Source: RGIG5612 sp964579345 (GTDB lineage Bacteria; Bacillota; Clostridia; Lachnospirales; Lachnospiraceae). Taken from it: DNA of 11,599 nucleotides. Of the stretch, positions 6,027 through 11,599 are shown piece after piece. A model generated the notes under the pieces. The model searched no databases. It was given only the letters and a program-made list of their open reading frames with translations, and was not told the DNA's origin. The stretch's first letter is position 1. Every line of letters starts with the position of its first letter. The DNA lies in the NCBI GenBank assembly GCA_964579345.1, contig CAZOHB010000085.1, forward strand, positions 1-11,599, given 5' to 3'. The position numbers were made by a program, and so were the translations under genes.

Positions 6027-7808
6027 CTAAAAATCATCAGGATCGATTTTCCTGATCTTCTTTCTGTTCGGTTGTCTTGTCGGAATCTCTTCCACATCCG
6101 GAAGGATCTGCCGGATCCTTTCTCTTTGTGGTGTCCCAACTTCCGGGGTTACCTGCCGGATACGATCCCTCTGTCCGGAAAATCCGGGTTCTTCGTCCGG
6201 ATTCACCTGCCGGATCCGCTCTCTCTGCCCAACCGGTTCCGGCTCATACTGCAGGATCTGGCGGATCCGCGCTCTCTGCGTCACATCATCCCGGATCATC
6301 TGCTCCACCCGTTCCGGGCGTAAATATTTATCCTCATACGGATCTTCAAAATCCTCTTCTAAAACCTGAAGATCCACGTCATCCTCGATCCGAACCTCGG
6401 GTTCTTCATCTTCTTCATACAGATCCTGATAATTGTCAAATTCGGAAATCGGAATTCCCGCCGCGACCATCTCACGCTCACGTTCCACATCCGCTTCCGA
6501 GATAACATACAGGGCCTGCACCATACCAATCATGATCATGGATGCCAGCAGCGAACTTCCGCCGCTTGAGATAAACGGAAGGTTGACGCCGGTCAGCGGA
6601 ATAAACTTGATCGTTCCGCCGATCGTCAGAAAGACCTGGAAACCATACGACGTTCCGAGGCCGAAAGCCAGCAGCTTATAAAACGGGTTGTTGACCCGCA
6701 AAGCAACGCGGAACATCATTAAGATAAAGCAAAGACAAAGCAGGATCAGAAGAATGGAGAAAATACCGCCCAGCTCCTCCGAGATAGCCGAAAAGATCAT
6801 ATCATTGGAAACAACCGGAACGTTTTTCGGCTGTCCGCCAAAAAGTCCGGAGCCGAACCATCCACCGGTACCGATTGCAAACAGGGACTGCGTGATCTGA
6901 TACCCCTTGTTGTCAATATCCGCCCAGGGATCCAGCCAGGTCGAAACACGTACCCGCACATGGGAAAACAGATGGTAGGCGGCAACGGAAGCGACCGCCA
7001 GCGCTGCGACTCCGACTCCAATATACAGCAGCTTTCTGGTAGCCGCATACAGCATCAGCATGTAGATCACAAACAGGATCAGCGCCGAACCGAGATCCCG
7101 GCAAAAGACCAGGATCAGAACATGAATCCCGGCACAGACTGCCGTGACAGCCACTGTCCGGAAATTATTTGCTTTATTAAACGCGGAAGCGACAAACAGG
7201 ACAAACAGGATCTTGACAAACTCCGACGGCTGGAAAGAAAAGAATCCCAGGTCGATTGCAAGTTTTGCCCCGTATACGACACGGGAAAGAACCAGCATTA
7301 AAAGCAGCATCGCCATTCCTGCGATTGCATAGATCCAGGTCAGGTTTCTCATGAACTTCGCGCGTTTACACAGGAATACAAACACGAGAAAAACAATCGT
7401 TCCGACTACAATGATCAGAAGCTGTCTCAGCGATGTGCCAAAATTCAGACGGGTCTGTATAATAAAGCCAATCGTCAGGAACATGCACATCGTATTATGC
7501 AGTCCTCTGCTTAAGGAAACAAACTTTGGAATCACAATACTCATCGCGATCAGATACACGAGCTGTCCCGCATAAAGACCGATCGCCTGACCCATTTTCA
7601 ATTCAATTTTGCTGTCCAGCGAGATATTTATACAAATAGAAAGAAAAGCCAGAGCGTGAATCACCAGCATGGTGACCCGCTGCAGCAGATACGTCGTTTT
7701 CTTTCTTTCATCCGGCACATCACGCTGTGCCCGGAAGGAAAGATAAGTAAAGTACGCAAAAAATATAATGATCAGATACTTGATGCCTGTCAGAATGATA
7801 TTCGTCAT
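6027..7808 (-). CDS. SEDS peptidoglycan glycosyltransferase (FtsW/RodA family) with long repeat-bearing C-terminal tail
   Basis: A 593-residue membrane protein, against 370-430 for most FtsW/RodA proteins. About 12-13 hydrophobic segments fill residues 4-437. These include roughly three before the usual core, as in some actinobacterial RodA proteins. SEDS landmarks are FQPSEFVKI (192-200), RDLGSALI (237-244, with D238 at the position of the catalytic aspartate), the WLDPWAD loop (291-297), GGWFGSGLFGGQPKNVP (315-331), SEELGG (343-348) and the membrane-entry signature LTGVNLPFISSGGSS (405-419). The family polymerises lipid II into glycan strands. Residues 438-593 form a soluble tail: an acidic stretch (about 463-492), then five repeats of an R-x-R-I-R-Q type motif. 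A stop lies two codons before the ATG, so the start cannot be moved upstream, and no ribosome binding site precedes it closely. The PBP gene follows nine bases later. Confidence 0.94.
   Translation of the reverse strand: MTNIILTGIKYLIIIFFAYFTYLSFRAQRDVPDERKKTTYLLQRVTMLVIHALAFLSICINISLDSKIELKMGQAIGLYAGQLVYLIAMSIVIPKFVSLSRGLHNTMCMFLTIGFIIQTRLNFGTSLRQLLIIVVGTIVFLVFVFLCKRAKFMRNLTWIYAIAGMAMLLLMLVLSRVVYGAKLAIDLGFFSFQPSEFVKILFVLFVASAFNKANNFRTVAVTAVCAGIHVLILVFCRDLGSALILFVIYMLMLYAATRKLLYIGVGVAALAVASVAAYHLFSHVRVRVSTWLDPWADIDNKGYQITQSLFAIGTGGWFGSGLFGGQPKNVPVVSNDMIFSAISEELGGIFSILLILLCLCFILMMFRVALRVNNPFYKLLAFGLGTSYGFQVFLTIGGTIKFIPLTGVNLPFISSGGSSLLASMIMIGMVQALYVISEADVEREREMVAAGIPISEFDNYQDLYEEDEEPEVRIEDDVDLQVLEEDFEDPYEDKYLRPERVEQMIRDDVTQRARIRQILQYEPEPVGQRERIRQVNPDEEPGFSGQRDRIRQVTPEVGTPQRERIRQILPDVEEIPTRQPNRKKIRKIDPDDF
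6036..6278 (-). repeat. Five degenerate in-frame repeats encoding RxRIRQ-type motifs
   Basis: In the tail of the SEDS protein the motifs are QRARIRQIL, QRERIRQVNP, QRDRIRQVTP, QRERIRQILP and RKKIRKIDP (residues 511 to about 590). They are spaced 17, 18, 15 and 20 residues apart. At DNA level, similar ctgccggat-type blocks recur at 6108, 6153, 6207 and 6258, with spacings of 45, 54 and 51 bases, all multiples of three. Spacers are rich in Pro, Glu, Asp and Gly. Variable spacing and synonymous drift suggest an old repeat kept at protein level. Confidence 0.85.
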
Positions 7809-7811
7809 GAA

Positions 7812-7872
7812 TCAGTGATCTTGCTGTACGATTTTACCGGGATCTTTTCGGAAAACGCACAACTCGCTCCTT
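7812..7872 (-). promoter_or_regulatory. Strong ribosome binding site with short leader ORFs before the SEDS gene
   Basis: The 64-base gap between ruvB and the SEDS gene holds a strong Shine-Dalgarno AAGGAG (7867-7872), about 58 bases from the SEDS ATG and so too far to serve it. Four bases after it a TTG (7860-7862) opens a 16-codon frame ending in TGA at 7812-7814, one codon before the SEDS ATG (TGA TTC ATG). Alternatively a GTG (7858-7860, spacing 6) opens an 8-codon frame ending TAA at 7834-7836. Either could deliver ribosomes to the weak SEDS start. The motifs are visible; the regulatory role is inferred. Confidence 0.35.
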
Positions 7873-8883
7873 CTAATTTCTATCCGGAATGGCATAATTC
7901 ATGTGCTCGTATCCGTAATCCGTAACCATGCGTCCGCGCGGGGTCCGGTTGATAAACCCGCACTTCACAAGATACGGTTCATAAACATCTTCGATCGTAC
8001 CGGAGTCTTCACCGATAGAAGCCGCTAAGGTATCGAGCCCGACCGGACCTCCGTTGAATTTTGTGATCATGGTCCGAAGGATCGCACGGTCGGTAAGATC
8101 GAGTCCTTTGCTGTCAATATCCAGAAGATGAAGCGCTTCATCTACGATTTCTTTTGTGATATTTCCATCATGGCGAACCTGCGCATAGTCGCGCACTCTT
8201 CTCAGGATCCGGTTCGCAATACGCGGGGTTCCACGGGAACAGCTTCCGATTTCAAGCGCACCTGTACGGTCAATCTTTTCAATATGAAGCCTCTTCGCAG
8301 AATTGGTGACGATATCCGCCAGCTCTTCCGGCTCATAAAACTCCATGCGGTGGACAATACCGAAACGGTCTCTTAAAGGTGCGGAAAGAAGGCCTGCTCT
8401 CGTTGTTGCTCCAATCAGCGTAAAACGGTCCAGGTGGATTCTCCGGACACTGGTCTGCTCCCCGTTTTCGATCACCGCATCAAAAGCAAAGTCTTCCATA
8501 ACCGAATACAATGCTTCTTCGACCGGCTTGCTTAAACGGTGGATCTCATCCACAAACAGAACGCCCCCTTTCGGAAGCTGTTTGATGATCGCCAGGATCT
8601 CGCCCGGATATTCGATGGCAGGACCGGAAACGATCTTCATACTGCGGCCCATCTCGTTGGCAATGATCGCCGCAAGGGTTGTTTTTCCGAGTCCCGGAGG
8701 TCCATATAAAAGGACATGATCGATCGGCTCGTTGCGCTCATTCGCAGCCTGAATATAGATCTTCAGGTTTGCCTTGATCTTTTCCTGTCCGATATAGTCG
8801 TCAAAAGAAAGAGGTCGCAGGTTGTTTTCCGCCTCTTTTTCTTCCGGTATTAAATTTGTATTGATTGCATTTTCTTTTGCCAT
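7873..8883 (-). CDS. ruvB: Holliday junction branch migration ATPase RuvB
   Basis: A 336-residue AAA+ motor that forms hexameric rings and, with RuvA, drives branch migration of Holliday junctions in recombination and repair. Visible elements are the N-terminal LRPLSFDDYIGQEKIK, Walker A GPPGLGKTT (61-69), Walker B LFVDEIH (109-115), sensor 1 GATT (158-161), the arginine-finger region APLRDRFG (168-175, R171), sensor 2 SRGTPRIANR, and the C-terminal winged helix ending GFINRTPRGRMVT. Length is normal. It starts 20 bases after the ruvA stop without a clear Shine-Dalgarno sequence, so coupling to ruvA is likely. The ruvAB order matches the family's usual operon. Confidence 0.98.
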   Translation of the reverse strand: MAKENAINTNLIPEEKEAENNLRPLSFDDYIGQEKIKANLKIYIQAANERNEPIDHVLLYGPPGLGKTTLAAIIANEMGRSMKIVSGPAIEYPGEILAIIKQLPKGGVLFVDEIHRLSKPVEEALYSVMEDFAFDAVIENGEQTSVRRIHLDRFTLIGATTRAGLLSAPLRDRFGIVHRMEFYEPEELADIVTNSAKRLHIEKIDRTGALEIGSCSRGTPRIANRILRRVRDYAQVRHDGNITKEIVDEALHLLDIDSKGLDLTDRAILRTMITKFNGGPVGLDTLAASIGEDSGTIEDVYEPYLVKCGFINRTPRGRMVTDYGYEHMNYAIPDRN

Positions 8884-8903
8884 AGTATCTATTTCATCAA
8901 GCT

Positions 8904-9500
8904 TTAATATTCAATATTCATAAAGATCGCGTCGATCAGCCGGTCAAGATCCATCTCCGGAGTGATCTCAATCTGAGAGACCGCTTTCATACACTTCGTT
9001 CGGTCAAATCCGGTCGCTGCTACAACATCCACCGCCTGGTTGATCAGAGAACGCTGATCCTCTGATCCTCCGGATACGCTCTTTGCGAGCACAGGCATTT
9101 CTTTTCCGACCTTTCCTTTTAGTTCCAGGATGATCTTCTGCGCGGTCTTCGCGCTGATGCCTTTCGAGGCAGCAATCAGCTTATCATCGCCGGTAAGGAT
9201 CGCCATCTTTAATGTATCGGTATCGACCGCAGATAAAATATTCATCGCCCCTTTCGGACCGATCCCGCTTACCTTCAAAAGCAGCTTAAACATATCGGAT
9301 TCTGCACGGGAAAGGAATCCGCAAAGAGAAACATCATCCTTTCCAAACGCCATATAGGTATAGATCGTCGTTTCCATACCCTCATTCAATTTGAACATGG
9401 AAGAAAGCGGCATATGGATCTGATATCCAATACCGTGATTATCCAGAATAATAAAGCTGTCTTCAATTCCGGCAACCGTGCCTTTAATATATCCGATCAT
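8904..9500 (-). CDS. ruvA: Holliday junction branch migration complex subunit RuvA
   Basis: A 198-residue protein whose tetramers bind four-way DNA junctions and load RuvB. The start MIGYIKGTVA is canonical. Residues 1 to about 63 form the OB-fold domain with NHGIGYQI (21-28). Two helix-hairpin-helix motifs follow, at VSGIGPKGAMNIL (77-89) and KGISAKTAQKIILELKGK (113-130). A flexible linker (about 138-150) leads to the C-terminal RuvB-contacting domain (150-198). An AAGGAC immediately before the ATG may be the ribosome binding site, at short spacing. It is the first gene after the 9570-9598 promoter and so leads the long operon. A LexA-like site in its leader suggests DNA-damage control. Confidence 0.97.
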   Translation of the reverse strand: MIGYIKGTVAGIEDSFIILDNHGIGYQIHMPLSSMFKLNEGMETTIYTYMAFGKDDVSLCGFLSRAESDMFKLLLKVSGIGPKGAMNILSAVDTDTLKMAILTGDDKLIAASKGISAKTAQKIILELKGKVGKEMPVLAKSVSGGSEDQRSLINQAVDVVAATGFDRTKCMKAVSQIEITPEMDLDRLIDAIFMNIEY

Positions 9501-9530
9501 GTCCTTGTTCTGCTCTTCTTTCGTTCTTAA

Positions 9531-9559
9531 CAGACAGGAACGAATGTCCTTCCTGCCTG
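9531..9559 (-). promoter_or_regulatory. Candidate LexA (SOS) box within an imperfect hairpin in the ruvA leader
   Basis: GAAC-GAAT-GTCC (9538-9549) matches the Gram-positive LexA core GAAC-RNRY-GTTC at every defined position except one base of the second half-site. It lies just downstream of the ruvA promoter, about +14 to +25 from the predicted start, where a repressor could block transcription. Ten-base arms cagacaggaa (9531-9540) and ttcctgcctg (9550-9559) pair around it with one G-U, so a leader hairpin is also possible. LexA control of ruvAB is known in other Firmicutes; binding here is inferred. Confidence 0.45.
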
Positions 9560-9569
9560 CATTGCGGCT

Positions 9570-9598
9570 ATTATACTAAATATATAGGAAAATAACAA
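9570..9598 (-). promoter_or_regulatory. Sigma-A-type promoter for the ruvA operon
   Basis: On the minus strand a TTGTTA -35 element (9593-9598) is followed after exactly 17 bases by a perfect TATAAT -10 element (9570-9575). Transcription should start near 9563, leaving a leader of about 62 bases before the ruvA ATG. It lies just after the tpiA terminator, so it should drive the ten-gene operon to its left. Only -35 positions 4 and 5 differ from the consensus. Confidence 0.75.
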
Positions 9599-9631
9599 AT
9601 TCCTTTTGCTGATTCACAAAGAATACATAAG

Positions 9632-9662
9632 AAACCGCAGGAGGTTTAAACTCCTGCGGTTT
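9632..9662 (-). terminator. Intrinsic terminator after tpiA
   Basis: Perfect 12-base arms (aaaccgcaggag at 9632-9643, ctcctgcggttt at 9651-9662) enclose a 7-base loop. On the minus strand the stem ends in TTT and continues CTTATG, a modest U-rich tract. It sits 22 bases past the tpiA stop and just before the ruvA promoter, the expected place for ending the glycolytic transcript. Confidence 0.8.
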
Positions 9663-9684
9663 GAAAGATAAATATAAATGTTGA

Positions 9685-10437
9685 TTACTTGTTATAGTTT
9701 ACGATCTTTCCGAAGTCTGCCTTCAGGGAGGCACCGCCGACAAGGCCGCCGTCAATATCCGGCATAGCAAAGAGTTCTGCAGCGTTTCCTGCGTTTACAC
9801 TTCCGCCGTACTGGATACGGATCGTTTCGGCCGTTTCCTCATCATACAGCTCAGCAATACAGGAGCGGATAAAGCCGCAGACTTCCTCTGCCTGCTCGGA
9901 AGTTGCCGTCTGTCCGGTTCCGATCGCCCAGATCGGTTCATAAGCGATGATCGTATCGACTGCCAGTTCCTGCGGAACCTCATCAAACGCACCGGCAATC
10001 TGTCCGCGGATCCAGTCAAGGGTTTCTCCTGCTTCTCTCTGCTCTAACGTCTCACCGACGCAGACGATTGGAATCAGGTCATATTCAAACGCCATTAAAA
10101 GTTTTTTATTAATATCTTCATCTGTTTCATGGAAATACTGACGGCGCTCGGAATGGCCTACAATTACATACTCAACGCCAAGCTCCCAAAGCATTTCCGG
10201 AGAGATCTCGCCGGTAAACGCTCCGCTGTCTTCAAAATACATATTCTGTGCACCGATTTGGATATTTGTTCCACTGACAGCTTCTACAGCTGCAGGGATA
10301 TCAACGAACGGAACACAAAAAACAACGTCCACATCATCTGTCTCTACCAGAGGGATCAGCGTCTTGATCAGCTCCTTCGCCTGTTTCGGCGTTTTGTTCA
10401 TCTTCCAGTTGCCGGCAATAATTTTTCTTCTGCTCAT
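9685..10437 (-). CDS. tpiA: Triose-phosphate isomerase
   Basis: A 250-residue TIM-barrel enzyme that interconverts dihydroxyacetone phosphate and glyceraldehyde-3-phosphate in glycolysis. The active site is complete: N10 and K12 in GNWKMNKT (9-16), H95 in GHSERR (94-99) and the base E167 in YEPIWAIGTG (166-175). The last motif includes the mobile loop. The phosphate-binding loops YGGSV (210-214) and GGAS (234-237) are present. Length is normal. The ATG at 10435-10437 gives the conserved start SRRKIIAGNWKMN; a GGAAGG lies about 11 bases upstream, rather far. A nearer out-of-frame ATG at 10442-10444 is not used by this protein. The gene has its own promoter and terminator but lies next to pgk, as is common for glycolytic clusters. 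Confidence 0.98.
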   Translation of the reverse strand: MSRRKIIAGNWKMNKTPKQAKELIKTLIPLVETDDVDVVFCVPFVDIPAAVEAVSGTNIQIGAQNMYFEDSGAFTGEISPEMLWELGVEYVIVGHSERRQYFHETDEDINKKLLMAFEYDLIPIVCVGETLEQREAGETLDWIRGQIAGAFDEVPQELAVDTIIAYEPIWAIGTGQTATSEQAEEVCGFIRSCIAELYDEETAETIRIQYGGSVNAGNAAELFAMPDIDGGLVGGASLKADFGKIVNYNK

Positions 10438-10482
10438 ATGTCATATATCCTTCCGTGTATATTCAAATAATTTTTATCTTTA

Positions 10483-10502
10483 GATGGTTTTATTATACCA
10501 TC
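10483..10502 (-). promoter_or_regulatory. Promoter for tpiA with extended -10 and a flanking palindrome
   Basis: A perfect TATAAT (10492-10497) preceded by TGG gives an extended -10 (TGn) element on the minus strand. There is no good -35 hexamer at normal spacing, which fits an extended -10 promoter. Six-base arms gatggt (10483-10488) and accatc (10497-10502) form an inverted repeat around the -10, possibly an operator. The -35 region is occupied by the stem-loop at 10503-10548. Confidence 0.5.
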
Positions 10503-10548
10503 AAACCCACCACAAAGAAACAGAATATGCCTCTTTCGTGGTGGGTTT
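10503..10548 (-). terminator. Stem-loop after pgk, probable terminator
   Basis: Arms aaacccaccac (10503-10513) and gtggtgggttt (10538-10548) pair perfectly; an inner aaag/cttt pairing extends the stem after a one-base bulge. It lies 35 bases past the pgk stop. Read on the minus strand, only TTT then GATGG follows the stem, so termination may be partial and pgk transcripts may run into tpiA. The T5 run (10546-10550) favours the opposite direction, but no plus-strand gene is seen that would need it. Confidence 0.6.
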
Positions 10549-10582
10549 TTCGATGAATTTATGTATTTAATTTAGTGCTTGA

Positions 10583-11599
10583 TTATTTGTCGGCAATCGC
10601 TGCGACACCCGGCATTTCCTTGCCCTCAAGGAACTCGAGAGAAGCACCGCCTCCGGTCGAAATATGAGTCATCTGATCCGCAAAACCAAGCTGGTTGACA
10701 GCTGCAGCACTGTCACCGCCGCCGATGATGGTAACAGCGTCCAGGCCTGCGAGGCATTTTGCAATCTCTTTTGTTCCGAATGCAAAGTTCGGAAGCTCAA
10801 ATACGCCCATCGGTCCGTTCCAGATTACGGTCTTTGCTTTCTTCAGCGCATCCTTGAACAGTTCGATCGTTCTTGCGCCGATATCAACGCCCATCATATT
10901 GTCCGGGATCTCCATGCTGTCAACGGTCTTGAAGCGGGCATCGTTAGCGAGCTCAGGAGCTGCAACGGTATCAACCGGGAGAAGAAGTCTGACGCCTTTT
11001 TCTTCCGCCTTTTTGATCATGTTCAGTGCATAATCAAGATAATCATCTTCTACCAGAGAGTTTCCGATCTTTCCGCCCTGTGCTTTTGCAAATGTATATG
11101 CCATACCGCCGCCGATCAGAAGGATATCGACCTTCTCTAAGAGGCTGTCGATAACGGAAATCTTAGAAGAAACCTTGGATCCGCCAAGAATAGCAGCAAA
11201 CGGGCGCTCCGGATTATCGACTGCATTTCCGAGGAACTCGATTTCTTTCTCCATCAGATAGCCGACTGCCGTCTCTTTTACGAATGCAGCAACACCAGCT
11301 GTGGAAGCATGTGCTCTGTGGGCGGTTCCGAATGCATCATTGACATAGATCTCAGCCAGAGAAGCAAGTTCCTTGCTGAAGTCTTCCCCGTTCTTCTCCT
11401 CTTCCGGACGGAAACGGGTATTTTCCAGAAGACCGATCTCGCCTTCTTTCAGATTATCTTTTGCCCACAATGCATGTTCACCGACGACATTGTCATCTTT
11501 CAGGAAATAAACCTCTTTTTCAAGCAGTTCCGAAAGACGATCAGCAACCGGCTTTAAGGAAAGTTCTTCTTTCACGACTCCCTTCGGCTTTCCGAGATG
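10583..11599 (-). CDS. pgk: Phosphoglycerate kinase, 5' end missing at the window edge
   Basis: The frame is open to the right edge and begins within HLGKPKG, the conserved segment near residue 60 of the enzyme, so about 60 N-terminal residues lie outside. The visible 338 residues include LLENTRFRPEEE, VNDAFGTAHRAHAST, the hinge region AILGGSKVSSKI, LLIGGGMAYTF, WNGPMGVFE and the nucleotide-binding GGGDSAAAVNQLG with the C-terminal ISTGGGASLEFLEGK. The enzyme transfers phosphate from 1,3-bisphosphoglycerate to ADP, making ATP in glycolysis. A GTG at 11573-11575 is internal, not the start. It is followed by a stem-loop and tpiA, a normal glycolytic arrangement. Confidence 0.98.
   Translation of the reverse strand, partial: HLGKPKGVVKEELSLKPVADRLSELLEKEVYFLKDDNVVGEHALWAKDNLKEGEIGLLENTRFRPEEEKNGEDFSKELASLAEIYVNDAFGTAHRAHASTAGVAAFVKETAVGYLMEKEIEFLGNAVDNPERPFAAILGGSKVSSKISVIDSLLEKVDILLIGGGMAYTFAKAQGGKIGNSLVEDDYLDYALNMIKKAEEKGVRLLLPVDTVAAPELANDARFKTVDSMEIPDNMMGVDIGARTIELFKDALKKAKTVIWNGPMGVFELPNFAFGTKEIAKCLAGLDAVTIIGGGDSAAAVNQLGFADQMTHISTGGGASLEFLEGKEMPGVAAIADK

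Noticed and set aside
6108..6270. Short direct repeats resembling a CRISPR or intergenic repeat array
   Set aside because: Spacings are unequal and all multiples of three, and the repeats are in frame with the SEDS gene, so they are protein-coding repeats.
9531..9559. Stem-loop upstream of ruvA read as a terminator
   Set aside because: No U-tract follows, and it lies between a strong promoter and the ruvA start; an operator or leader hairpin fits better.
1..11599. Mobile element, defence island, prophage or novel accessory system
   Set aside because: All genes are recognisable core genes on one strand, with no transposase, integrase, toxin-antitoxin pair, tRNA-flanked insertion or marked change in base composition.

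Overview
The window looks like ordinary core chromosome of a Gram-positive, Clostridia-type bacterium, most likely Lachnospiraceae. That placement is inferred from gene order (yicC-gmk-rpoZ-rimO-pgsA-cinA), protein character and moderate base composition; no marker gene fixes the species. All recognised genes lie on the minus strand and are read from right to left. There is no tRNA, rRNA, CRISPR array, insertion sequence, phage or defence gene. The largest gap between genes is 184 bases (9501-9684), and it holds a terminator, a promoter and a candidate LexA site.

Right end (10438-11599): the 3' part of pgk, cut by the window edge, then a stem-loop and a promoter with an extended -10 element. 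tpiA (9685-10437) follows and ends at a clear intrinsic terminator (9632-9662). This is a glycolysis block.

Middle and left (1-9630): a near-perfect sigma-A-type promoter (TTGTTA, 17 bases, TATAAT) starts what looks like one long operon: ruvA, ruvB, a SEDS glycan polymerase (FtsW/RodA type), a class B penicillin-binding protein, yicC, gmk, rpoZ, rimO, pgsA and a short cinA. Gaps are 3 to 78 bases and rpoZ overlaps rimO; I see no convincing internal terminator. The operon joins Holliday-junction processing, a cell-wall polymerase/transpeptidase pair, RNA turnover and nucleotide supply, an RNA polymerase subunit, ribosomal protein modification, phospholipid synthesis and a nucleotide/cofactor-repair type protein.

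I found no undescribed multi-gene system. The points worth a second look are smaller: five degenerate repeats in a long cytoplasmic tail of the SEDS protein; a CinA that stops after its N-terminal domains, with a possible second start just downstream; a LexA-like box in the ruvAB leader; and a strong ribosome binding site with short leader ORFs just before the SEDS gene, which itself lacks a visible one.
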